Assembly: GCA_050248275.1 (NCBI GenBank)
Contig: JBFWSR010000001.1
Location: 310,001-374,000, forward strand
Direction: 5' to 3'
DNA from: CAILZL01 sp050248275
GTDB lineage: Bacteria; Pseudomonadota; Gammaproteobacteria; Steroidobacterales; Steroidobacteraceae
DNA length: 64,000 nt
The notes under the pieces were generated by a model. The model made no database searches, was not told the origin of the DNA, and was given only the letters and a program-made list of their open reading frames with translations. Shown here piece after piece: positions 1-7,748 of the stretch (its first letter is position 1; every line of letters begins with the position of its first letter). The translations under genes and the position numbers were made by a program.

Positions 1-1455
1 CTAAAAGTTGCTGCCGACAAAGAAGGTCTGAAACCGATTAGCGATGCAGCGTTACTGGATGAAGTCACCGCGCTGGTGGAACGGCCCAATGTGCTGACCT
101 GCCAGTTTGAAAAGGAATTTCTGCAAGTGCCGGCGGAATGTCTGATTCTGACCATGAAAGCCAATCAGAAATACTTTCCGCTGCTGGACGCCGCAGGCAA
201 GCTGACCAATAAATTTTTGGTGGTCAGCAATATAAGTCCAGCCGACCCGAGCCGTGTCATTGAGGGTAACGAACGCGTCGTGCGGCCGCGTTTGGCCGAT
301 GCCAAGTTTTTCTTCGATCAGGATCGCAAGCAGACATTGGCATCGCGTTTACCCAAGCTGGACAAGGTGGTGTATCACAACCAGCTGGGTTCGCAATTGG
401 ATCGCGTGGAACGCGTACGCAAATTGGCTGGCTTGATTGCCACTCAATTGAACAGCGGCGGAACGGCCAAGGCGGATCAGGCCGCACAACTGGCCAAGAC
501 CGATTTGGTCACGGATATGGTAGGCGAGTTTCCGGAACTGCAAGGTATCATGGGCTGCTATTACGCATTGAGGGATGGCCTGGATTCCGAAGTGGCCGAG
601 GCCATTCGTGAACAATATCTGCCTCGTAGTGCAGGAGATGACCTCCCTGCAACGAAGACCGGCATGGTGCTGGCGCTAGCGGACAAGCTCCAAACGCTTT
701 GCGACATCTTCGTAGTAGGCCAGAAGCCCACAGGCGCCAAAGATCCATTTGGCCTGCGGCGCGCGTCCATTGGTGTGCTGCGCATTCTGGTTGAGAGAAA
801 AATTTCGCTTGATCTCATGCAGCTCATTGGTTTCGCATGCCAAAACGCAAGTAAAGCCAAGGGGGCAAAATTAAACAAGGAAAAATTTGAATACGATTCA
901 GACCCAAAGAGAACTTTGGACTTGTTAGTTGTTGAAGTCTATGACTACATCATGGAGCGTCTGCGGAGTTACTACCTAGAAGGTACTCAGCTACAAGTCC
1001 GTACTGAAATGTTTGATGCTGTGCTGGCCAATCGTCCAGTCTCGGTGCTCGACTTCGATATACGTCTGCATGCACTGGTAAGTTTCCTGCAATTGGGTGA
1101 TGCGCAAAGTCTTGCCGCCGCCAACAAGCGCATCAACAACATTCTCAAAAAGAATGAAGCAGAAGATGTGCGCGGCAATGAGGTAAGTGAAAGCCGCTTT
1201 ACTGAAGCCGCCGAACGTGAGCTATACAAGCAACTGCAAGCCGCTGAACAGGACACAGCACCGCTGTTTGCTACTCACAATTATGAAGACGCACTCACCC
1301 GACTGGTCAGCCTGCGTCCCGCTGTGGATCAATTCTTCGATACAGTCATGGTGATGTCTGATGATTTAGAAGTGCGCAATAATCGCCTAACCTTGCTATC
1401 GCGCCTGCGTGCGGTGTTCCTGCAAGTTGCCGATTTGTCCCGCTTGCCGGGTTGA
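1..1455 (+). CDS. glyS: Glycyl-tRNA synthetase beta subunit, 3' part
   Basis: The reading frame is open from base 1, so the gene begins outside the window; 484 codons are visible, against roughly 690 for a full GlyS. With GlyQ it forms the alpha2beta2 enzyme that charges tRNA-Gly in the cytoplasm. The segment reading KTGMVLALADKLQTLCDIF followed by TGAKDPFGLRRASIGVLRI (around 660-790) is the typical GlyS HD-like region. The helical C-terminus (about 1000-1450) fits the DALR-type anticodon-binding domain. It is followed closely by plsC on the same strand. gmhB, which lies between these two genes in some gammaproteobacteria, is absent. Confidence 0.96.
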   Translation, partial: LKVAADKEGLKPISDAALLDEVTALVERPNVLTCQFEKEFLQVPAECLILTMKANQKYFPLLDAAGKLTNKFLVVSNISPADPSRVIEGNERVVRPRLADAKFFFDQDRKQTLASRLPKLDKVVYHNQLGSQLDRVERVRKLAGLIATQLNSGGTAKADQAAQLAKTDLVTDMVGEFPELQGIMGCYYALRDGLDSEVAEAIREQYLPRSAGDDLPATKTGMVLALADKLQTLCDIFVVGQKPTGAKDPFGLRRASIGVLRILVERKISLDLMQLIGFACQNASKAKGAKLNKEKFEYDSDPKRTLDLLVVEVYDYIMERLRSYYLEGTQLQVRTEMFDAVLANRPVSVLDFDIRLHALVSFLQLGDAQSLAAANKRINNILKKNEAEDVRGNEVSESRFTEAAERELYKQLQAAEQDTAPLFATHNYEDALTRLVSLRPAVDQFFDTVMVMSDDLEVRNNRLTLLSRLRAVFLQVADLSRLPG

Positions 1456-1488
1456 GCGTTGAGCAATGACACAACGAAAGAGACTGGC

Positions 1489-2208
1489 ATGCGCCTGATG
1501 CAGTTGCTGCGTTCAATCCTGTTCACGGGCGGATTTTTTCTCAGTACTGCGATTTATGCAGTAGTAGTCATAACGATTGCCTGGGTTTTGCCTTTCAATG
1601 GACGTTGGGCCATTGCGCGCAGCTGGGCTCAATTGAATCTGTGGTTATTGAAGGCGCTGTGCGATCTGGATTTTGTCGTTGAAGGACACGACAACATTCC
1701 AGCGGGCTGCCACGTTGCCATGTGGAAACATGCTTCCACCTGGGAGACCATTGCCCAAGCTTTTGTCTTTCCCGCTCAAGCATGGGTACTGAAGCGTGAG
1801 CTCATGTGGATTCCCATCCTGGGTTGGGCGTTGCGCATGTTTCAACCGATCGCGATTGATCGTTCCGCAGGCAGTGGCGCCGTGCGCCAGGTCATCAGCC
1901 AGGGTAAACAGCGACTTAACACCGGACGCTGGATTGTGATATTCCCCGAAGGCACCCGCACGGCAGTGGGCGAAACCAGAAAGTATGGCGTTAGTGGCGC
2001 CATTCTTGCGGTGGAAGCAGGTTGTAAAGTGGTACCGGTGGCTCATACTGCTGGTTATTTCTGGCCACGTCGCGGCTGGCTGAAAAAGCCAGGCACCATT
2101 CGGGTCATCATCGGTGCGCCGATCGATACTGCAGGACGTGAACCGCGTGAGATCACTGCGGAAGTGCAAGACTGGATCGAACAGACAACGGCCGAAGCCA
2201 AGCCCTAA
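1489..2208 (+). CDS. plsC: 1-acyl-sn-glycerol-3-phosphate acyltransferase
   Basis: Acylates lysophosphatidic acid to phosphatidic acid at the inner membrane, in phospholipid synthesis. The 239-residue protein has an N-terminal membrane segment, the catalytic histidine in KHASTWET (His about 81) and the substrate-binding FPEGTRT motif (about 152). The acidic partner of the HX4D motif is Glu here, a variant I believe is common in proteobacterial members. The ATG at 1489 is preferred because AAAGAGA lies just upstream; an in-frame TTG at 1459 would add ten residues. The 3' end overlaps the convergent neighbour by 4 bases. Confidence 0.93.
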   Translation: MRLMQLLRSILFTGGFFLSTAIYAVVVITIAWVLPFNGRWAIARSWAQLNLWLLKALCDLDFVVEGHDNIPAGCHVAMWKHASTWETIAQAFVFPAQAWVLKRELMWIPILGWALRMFQPIAIDRSAGSGAVRQVISQGKQRLNTGRWIVIFPEGTRTAVGETRKYGVSGAILAVEAGCKVVPVAHTAGYFWPRRGWLKKPGTIRVIIGAPIDTAGREPREITAEVQDWIEQTTAEAKP

Positions 2209-2813
2209 GGCAATGCTGCCATTGCCTTGTCATGCCAGCGTGCCAGCAACAAAGCACTCACAGCCCCCAGCAGGGCTAAAAACATGTCGGACTGAGTATC
2301 CCAGACATCACCTTGGGTGCCCAGAAACTCATTCGCGCCGGAACCCAGCCAGAGTGCGGTCCACCATTCAATCAACTCATAGAAAGCACTGATCGCCAGA
2401 CAGATGCTGACACTAAGGAAGGCGATAAGATGTCGGGTGCGCAGCCCGTAGACACGCATCAGCAATTCGCGTGCGACAAACGCAGGCACAAATCCTTGTG
2501 CGAAGTGGCCAATCTTGTCGTAGTTGTTGCGTACGAAACCGAACCAGTCCTGCATCCAGAATCCCAATGGCACACGCGCATAACTATAGGCGCCACCCAG
2601 CATCAGGATCAGTCCATGCACCGTCAGCAAGGCATAAACCAACGGTGTAAACACAAAGCGCTTACGCGTCAGCCATAGGAGAGGCATCAGAATCAGACAG
2701 GGGATGACTTCCATCAACCAGGTCATGCGTTCATAAGGCGCATGACCCGAGATCAGCAAGCCCAACGTCCAGATCACTATCAAGGCAAACAGGGTGCGCC
2801 GGGAAGCTTGCAT
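2205..2813 (-). CDS. DUF2238 inner-membrane protein, YjdF type
   Basis: A 202-residue protein with about six hydrophobic segments. The block running from NNYDKIGHFAQGF to SAFYELIEWW, and the later GTQGDVWDTQSDM, are the conserved charged motifs of the DUF2238/YjdF family. This family of integral membrane proteins has no established biochemical role. The gene converges on plsC and overlaps its last 4 bases, so each transcript runs into the other gene. The assignment to the family is firm; the function is unknown. Confidence 0.85.
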   Translation of the reverse strand: MQASRRTLFALIVIWTLGLLISGHAPYERMTWLMEVIPCLILMPLLWLTRKRFVFTPLVYALLTVHGLILMLGGAYSYARVPLGFWMQDWFGFVRNNYDKIGHFAQGFVPAFVARELLMRVYGLRTRHLIAFLSVSICLAISAFYELIEWWTALWLGSGANEFLGTQGDVWDTQSDMFLALLGAVSALLLARWHDKAMAALP

Positions 2814-2875
2814 GTCAGCGCTATTTGATGGTTACTGCCAAACAATCGGCCACGACGTTAGTGTGATCTACAAGC

Positions 2876-5296
2876 TTAAATGTCCAGGTTGGCAACGGTA
2901 AGTGCATTGCGTTCAATGAATTCCCGCCTGGGTTCCACCTGATCACCCATGAGCGTAGAGAAAATATCATTGGCACCTTGCGCATCTTCAATGCGTACCT
3001 GGATCAGTCTTCGCGTAGCCGGATTGATGGTGGTATCCCATAACTGTTCCGGGTTCATCTCGCCCAACCCTTTATAGCGTTGGATGCTCTGACCGCGGCG
3101 GGCCTGGTCAAGCAACCACTTCATTGCCTGCTTGAAGGAAAAAACTTCCTGTCGCGCATCACCCCTGCTCACATAGGCGCCGCTGCCGATCAGACCCATC
3201 AGAATTTTCCCAAGCTCGGCGATATGGCGATATTCAGCAGAGGCAAAGAATTCACGATGAATATGTTTGTCATTGCTGACACCATGTTCGATTCTAGTGA
3301 CGCGTAAACCCGCGTGCAATTCACTCAGCTCTGCACGTACCTGGTAGCGACGTACGGCCTCCTCTGCTGCATTGAGTTCTTTCTCAAGCTGCGCGGCCCA
3401 ATTACTTAACCAAGCCGGATCATCATGCAGCGCCAAAGTGACTTCGGGCAGATACAGCATCTGCTCCAGCACGCGCTGATCGTAACGACGCGCAGACCGA
3501 CGAAGGATGCCCTGCACTTCAGTCCACTGATGCATCAGGGCATCAAGCGCATTACCCGAGAGCGGATTTGCTCCATCGCCTGGATGCAAGATTGCATTTT
3601 CAGTGGCCGACTTCAGCAGCAGGTCATTCAGCTCGTCATCATCCTTTACATAGATTTCGGACTTGCCCTTTTTCACTTTGTACAAGGGTGGCTGGGCAAT
3701 ATAGATATGGCCGCGTTCGATTAACTGCGGCATCTGGCGATAAAAGAACGTCAGCAGCAAAGTGCGGATGTGCGAGCCATCCACATCGGCGTCGGTCATG
3801 ATGATGATACGGTGATAACGTAACTTGGCTACATCAAAATCATCGGCGCCAATGCCACAGCCGAGCGCGGTAATCAGCGTACCCACTTCAGCGGACGACA
3901 GCATTTTGTCGAAACGTGCTTTTTCCACATTCAGAATCTTGCCTTTGAGCGGCAGAATGGCTTGGGTGCGACGATCACGCCCCTGCTTGGCTGAGCCACC
4001 TGCGGAATCCCCCTCGACCAGGAACATTTCAGATAAGGCTGGATCTTTTTCCTGGCAATCAGCAAGCTTGCCGGGCAATCCAGCGATATCCAGCGCGCCC
4101 TTGCGCCGAGTCATTTCCCGAGCTTTGCGGGCGGCTTCGCGAGCCCGAGCCGCATCAACGATTTTCTCCGCAATTACCTTTGCGTTTGCGGGATTTTCCA
4201 GCAAAAACTCATCAAGTTTCTCACTTACCGATTGTTCAACAATCGCTTTAATCTCGGATGAAACCAGTTTGTCTTTGGTTTGCGAAGAAAACTTCGGATC
4301 AGGCATTTTTACCGACAAGATGGCTGTCAGACCTTCACGAGCATCTTCACCTGTCGTAGCGAGCTTCTCTTTGGCAGAAAACTCACGCTCAATATAACCA
4401 TTGAGGGTACGCGTCAGTGCTGCCCGAAATCCGGCAAGGTGGGTACCGCCATCTTTTTGCGGGATGTTATTGGTATAGCAATACATGTTTTCCTGATAAG
4501 AATCATTCCATTGCATAGCCAGCTCAACGGAAATCGGTCCTTGATCAGTGCGGAAATAGATCAGGTTCTGGTGAACAGGCGTTTTGGTCCGGTTCAAGTG
4601 ACGGACAAATTCACGAATGCCGCCTTCAGCAATAAATTCTTCGCGCTTGTCGTCGCGTTCATCAATCAGCTCAATGCGTACCCCGGAATTGAGGAACGAC
4701 AATTCCCTCAGACGTTTAGCCAGAACGTCATATATGAATTCTATATGAGTAAAAATCTCAGAACTTGGCTTGAATCGTATTGTGGTGCCACGCTTGTCGG
4801 TAACCCCTGTTACAGCCAGAGGTGCCTGGGGATTTCCCATCCGGTATTCCTGCTGATACAACTTCTGATCACGATGGATAGTCAGCAGTAAATATTCGGA
4901 AAGCGCATTGACAACCGACACCCCTACACCATGCAGACCGCCAGAAACCTTGTAGGAGGAATCATCAAATTTACCGCCTGCATGCAATACAGTCATGATG
5001 ACTTCAGCAGCAGAAACACCTTCCTCCGGATGGATATCCACAGGAATTCCCCTGCCATTGTCCGATACTGTGACCGACTGATCGGCATGGATAGTTACCG
5101 TGATGCCCGTACAGTGCCCAGCCAACGCTTCGTCAATGGAATTATCGACCACTTCGAACACCATATGATGTAAACCAGTGCCGTCATCGGTATCGCCAAT
5201 GTACATTCCTGGACGTTTACGAACTGCATCGAGGCCTTTTAACACCTTGATTTTACTGGAATCGTAAATGCTGTCATTGGGAGGTGTTGCGCTCAT
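2876..5296 (-). CDS. gyrB: DNA gyrase subunit B
   Basis: ATPase subunit of the type II topoisomerase that introduces negative supercoils. The 806-residue length is normal for the full gammaproteobacterial form. The GHKL ATPase motif EVVDNSIDEALAGH is at residues 48-61, the TOPRIM motif EGDSAGGSAKQGRD is near 430, and the metal-binding DADVDGSH is near 500. The C-terminus with QRYKGLGEMNPEQLW is intact and includes the insert typical of Gram-negative GyrB. It is last in the leftward dnaA-dnaN-recF-gyrB series, 28 bases after recF, and probably shares its transcript. Confidence 0.98.
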   Translation of the reverse strand: MSATPPNDSIYDSSKIKVLKGLDAVRKRPGMYIGDTDDGTGLHHMVFEVVDNSIDEALAGHCTGITVTIHADQSVTVSDNGRGIPVDIHPEEGVSAAEVIMTVLHAGGKFDDSSYKVSGGLHGVGVSVVNALSEYLLLTIHRDQKLYQQEYRMGNPQAPLAVTGVTDKRGTTIRFKPSSEIFTHIEFIYDVLAKRLRELSFLNSGVRIELIDERDDKREEFIAEGGIREFVRHLNRTKTPVHQNLIYFRTDQGPISVELAMQWNDSYQENMYCYTNNIPQKDGGTHLAGFRAALTRTLNGYIEREFSAKEKLATTGEDAREGLTAILSVKMPDPKFSSQTKDKLVSSEIKAIVEQSVSEKLDEFLLENPANAKVIAEKIVDAARAREAARKAREMTRRKGALDIAGLPGKLADCQEKDPALSEMFLVEGDSAGGSAKQGRDRRTQAILPLKGKILNVEKARFDKMLSSAEVGTLITALGCGIGADDFDVAKLRYHRIIIMTDADVDGSHIRTLLLTFFYRQMPQLIERGHIYIAQPPLYKVKKGKSEIYVKDDDELNDLLLKSATENAILHPGDGANPLSGNALDALMHQWTEVQGILRRSARRYDQRVLEQMLYLPEVTLALHDDPAWLSNWAAQLEKELNAAEEAVRRYQVRAELSELHAGLRVTRIEHGVSNDKHIHREFFASAEYRHIAELGKILMGLIGSGAYVSRGDARQEVFSFKQAMKWLLDQARRGQSIQRYKGLGEMNPEQLWDTTINPATRRLIQVRIEDAQGANDIFSTLMGDQVEPRREFIERNALTVANLDI

Positions 5297-5324
5297 GATG
5301 GGTCCAAAGTGGAAAGTCGGGACA

Positions 5325-6392
5325 TTATGCCATTGCCTGCACAGCCCCGTGTTCCACGTGAAACAAACGGGCTTGTGGGAAAAATTTCAATAGGTCAATC
5401 GTTAGAGAAGCTACTACAAGTTGCGCTGGGATCTCTGTTACTGCAGCAAGCAATTTCCCCAAGTTATCCACATCGAGTTCTGCTGCTGGATCATCAAGCA
5501 ACAAGCATGCTGGAGGTGCACCAATTGCCGCCCGATGGGCTTGTTGAGCAAGAATCAATGTGCAAGCGAGCATTTTCTGTTGTCCACGTGATACCCGATC
5601 CTTGGCTGGCATGCTTGCTACTTTCAAAATCAAATCAGCTCGATGGGGCCCCACACCAGTAGTGCCTAGCGTCTGATCACGTAAAAGCGATTGCGCCAAA
5701 GCAGCACTCAAATCGATATGGCGTTTCCAGCCACGCTGATGTTCTACTTCAATATCAAGCCCAAGTAGTTGCCGACCCAAATTACTGATAAAAGGTCTTA
5801 TCTCTGCAATATATTGATCCCGATAGATGGCCACTTGAGTACCCTGTTCTATCAGTTCCTGATCCCAGATCTGCAAAGCAACCTTTGCCTGCCGGGCTTT
5901 CAAAGCGGCGTTCCGCTGTCGCAAAGTACGCTGATACCGCCGCCATGCATCATGAAATCGATGTTCCACGTGGAACACACCCCAATCCATGAAACGTCGG
6001 CGTCGGCTAGGGCCATCTTCCAGTAAACGATGAATTTCAGGATCGATTATTTGAACCGGCAGCCGCAAAGCTAATTCCGCCAAACTGCGAGCTGATTCGC
6101 CGTTCAGGCGTGTTTCCTTGCAATCCTTCGTACCGCGTACCCCGATGATTTCGGTTCCCTGAAAGCCATGAATCCTTGCAACAGCAACAAAACTCTCTGC
6201 TCCATGCCGTATCAGCATACCGGTCTGATGAGTGCGAAATGAATGTCCAGTGCCCAACACATAAATTGCCTCGAGCAAACTGGTCTTCCCCGATGCATTC
6301 TGACCGACAATCAAATTCACATCCGATGCCAGTTCAAGTTGCGCTCGCTCTATACATCGGAATTGCTCTATATCGAGCCGCAGCAACGTCAT
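5325..6392 (-). CDS. recF: DNA replication and repair protein RecF
   Basis: ABC-type ATPase that helps load RecA at single-strand gaps. The 355-residue protein has Walker A GQNASGKT at 30-37, the ABC signature SRGQQKML near 267-275 and Walker B LLLDDPAAELD near 300. It lies 25 bases after dnaN and 28 before gyrB, the standard operon order. The gene is unusual in carrying two perfect parS sites (5350-5365 and 5962-5977), each encoding the peptide FHVEH, and one perfect DnaA box (5464-5472). It therefore appears to serve as origin-proximal cis-acting DNA as well as coding sequence. Confidence 0.97.
   Translation of the reverse strand: MTLLRLDIEQFRCIERAQLELASDVNLIVGQNASGKTSLLEAIYVLGTGHSFRTHQTGMLIRHGAESFVAVARIHGFQGTEIIGVRGTKDCKETRLNGESARSLAELALRLPVQIIDPEIHRLLEDGPSRRRRFMDWGVFHVEHRFHDAWRRYQRTLRQRNAALKARQAKVALQIWDQELIEQGTQVAIYRDQYIAEIRPFISNLGRQLLGLDIEVEHQRGWKRHIDLSAALAQSLLRDQTLGTTGVGPHRADLILKVASMPAKDRVSRGQQKMLACTLILAQQAHRAAIGAPPACLLLDDPAAELDVDNLGKLLAAVTEIPAQLVVASLTIDLLKFFPQARLFHVEHGAVQAMA
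5350..5365. other. parS site (ParB-binding), inside recF
   Basis: The 16 bases TGTTCCACGTGAAACA match exactly the conserved bacterial parS consensus bound by chromosomal ParB. The site lies in the last codons of recF, about 2.2 kb from the proposed oriC. parA and parB are not in the window, but their usual presence in gammaproteobacteria fits. A chance perfect match is very unlikely, and a second perfect site lies 0.6 kb away. Confidence 0.92.
5464..5472 (+). other. Perfect DnaA box inside recF
   Basis: TTATCCACA, the consensus 9-mer for DnaA binding, read on the plus strand. It falls on the codons of the DVDN segment after the RecF Walker B motif, so part of the match may be driven by coding needs. 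It could titrate DnaA near the origin. Confidence 0.55.
5962..5977. other. parS site (ParB-binding), inside recF
   Basis: TGTTCCACGTGGAACA is a perfect 16-base palindrome and the exact chromosomal parS consensus. It lies mid-recF and encodes FHVEH, as the 5350 site does. Together the two sites mark this region as the probable centromere next to oriC. Confidence 0.95.
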
Positions 6393-6417
6393 CCTGTCAG
6401 TCCGGCAAACGACAGCA

Positions 6418-7515
6418 TCAAAGACGCATCGGCATCACTACGTAGCGGGAACTAACCACGCCAGGTGCTTTAATCAAGCAACTGCTATTGCCGTCAGTGA
6501 AACCAAGCTCAACTTGCTCACCATCAACAGCAGCCAAAGCTTCCATCAAATAATTCACATTGAAACCGATCTCCATGGCCTCCCCGGTGTGAGTAACCTC
6601 AAGCTCCTCCTCTGCTTCCTCCTGTTCAGGATTATGTGCTTGAAGCACCAGTAATCCGGGTTTCAAAGTCAGGCGAATCCCACGATATTTTTCATTGGAA
6701 AGAATGGCAGCGCGTTGCAGGGCCGTGCGCAGGCTGATGCGATTTGCACCAACCACTCGATTAGGTTCATTCGGAATGACCCGGCCATAATCTGGAAAAC
6801 GTCCGTCAATCAATTTTGAAGTGAAACGCGTACCATCAACGCTTACACGCATGTGATTGGCGCTGATACTGATTTCAACTTGTCCTTGATTACCCAAGAT
6901 TCGCTGTAGTTCCAATACACCCTTCCGTGGCAAAATCACCTGTAAACTGGTTTCAACTCGATCATTCAACTCTGCTTCCGCCAAGGCCAATCGGTGACCA
7001 TCAGTAGCTACCAATCGCAGTTTTTGGTCACTGAGTTCAAGCAGCAGACCATTCAAGTAATAACGAACATCCTGCTGAGCCATGGAAAAGTGAGTTTTGT
7101 CGAGCAGCGTTTTTATGTCGGCTTGCGGCAGGCTGAATTTTTGTTTTACATCGATATTTTCCACAATTGGAAAGTCAGAAGCAGGCAAGGTAGCCAGAGT
7201 AAAACGGCTTTTTCCAGATCGAATAGTGGCGCGTTCACCTTCAATGTTCAGCGTGACTAATGCCTTGTCTGGCAAAGCCTTAATGATGTCCAAGAACTTG
7301 CGGCCAGGTAAGGTAATTTCACCTGCTTCTTGGACCGTTGCTGGGCCAATTGCACTAAGCTCAACTTCCAGATCTGTTGCTGTAATTGTAAGCACTTGAT
7401 CTTTAGCCACTAAAAACACATTAGCCAAAATAGGCATGGTTTGACGGCGCTCAACTACCCCTATCACTGCTTGCAGGGGTAAAAGAATGGCTTCACGTTC
7501 CGCGCTGAACTTCAT
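6418..7515 (-). CDS. dnaN: DNA polymerase III beta sliding clamp
   Basis: Ring-shaped processivity clamp of the replicative polymerase. The 365-residue length matches the family (about 366). Visible hallmarks are the N-terminal PLQAVIGVVERRQTMPILANV, the central LVATDGHRLALAE, and the C-terminal SRYVVMPMRL, which ends in the usual MPMRL. It is second in the leftward dnaA-dnaN-recF-gyrB series, but it is separated from dnaA by the 233-base AT-rich oriC candidate, so it may also have its own promoter there. Confidence 0.98.
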   Translation of the reverse strand: MKFSAEREAILLPLQAVIGVVERRQTMPILANVFLVAKDQVLTITATDLEVELSAIGPATVQEAGEITLPGRKFLDIIKALPDKALVTLNIEGERATIRSGKSRFTLATLPASDFPIVENIDVKQKFSLPQADIKTLLDKTHFSMAQQDVRYYLNGLLLELSDQKLRLVATDGHRLALAEAELNDRVETSLQVILPRKGVLELQRILGNQGQVEISISANHMRVSVDGTRFTSKLIDGRFPDYGRVIPNEPNRVVGANRISLRTALQRAAILSNEKYRGIRLTLKPGLLVLQAHNPEQEEAEEELEVTHTGEAMEIGFNVNYLMEALAAVDGEQVELGFTDGNSSCLIKAPGVVSSRYVVMPMRL

Positions 7516-7564
7516 TTCGACACCATCTATTAATTAATTCTTTAAAAAATACTTAAATTAAATC

Positions 7565-7585
7565 TATTATTACTATTATTAGTAA
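7565..7585 (+). other. DnaA-trio-like triplet run
   Basis: Seven consecutive TAN triplets, the two nearest the DnaA box being TAG and TAA. They sit 10 bases from the box at 7596-7604, with the AT-rich stretch on the far side. In B. subtilis, TAG/TAA triplets in this orientation guide DnaA onto single strands. The match here is partial, because five triplets end in T or C. Confidence 0.4.
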
Positions 7586-7595
7586 ACAGAAAATC

Positions 7596-7604
7596 TGTGG
7601 ATAA
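7596..7604 (-). other. Perfect DnaA box
   Basis: TTATCCACA on the minus strand, at the right edge of the AT-rich unwinding candidate. Its position makes it the probable anchor box for opening the origin. Confidence 0.85.
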
Positions 7605-7695
7605 GGCAATTAAATAAAATAAAATCAATATCTTAGTAGACATGAAAAATAGCTAACAAAGTCTTCACAGAGGAACTGCCATCCTGTTTGCAATC

Positions 7696-7704
7696 TGTGG
7701 ATTA
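7696..7704 (-). other. DnaA box with one mismatch
   Basis: TAATCCACA on the minus strand differs from consensus at position 2 and starts exactly 100 bases after the first box. Confidence 0.6.
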
Positions 7705-7728
7705 AATTCCACTTAATTTAAGAACATC

Positions 7729-7737
7729 TTATCCACA
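7729..7737 (+). other. Perfect DnaA box
   Basis: TTATCCACA on the plus strand, 11 bases beyond the end of dnaA. It faces the two minus-strand boxes. Confidence 0.85.
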
Positions 7738-7748
7738 GTTTCCACACA

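Larger units (their letters stand above)
7516..7748. other. Candidate replication origin (oriC)
   Basis: Non-coding gap between dnaN and dnaA. Bases 7526-7590 are extremely AT-rich, suggesting a duplex-unwinding element. To the right lie a perfect DnaA box on the minus strand (7596-7604), a one-mismatch box (7696-7704) and a perfect plus-strand box (7729-7737). A run of TAN triplets (7565-7585) lies beside the first box. No other gap in the window combines AT-richness with several boxes; the dnaA-rpmH gap holds only one box. A dnaA-dnaN position for oriC is known in many bacteria, while pseudomonads use the dnaA-rpmH side, so the exact location remains inference. Confidence 0.78.
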
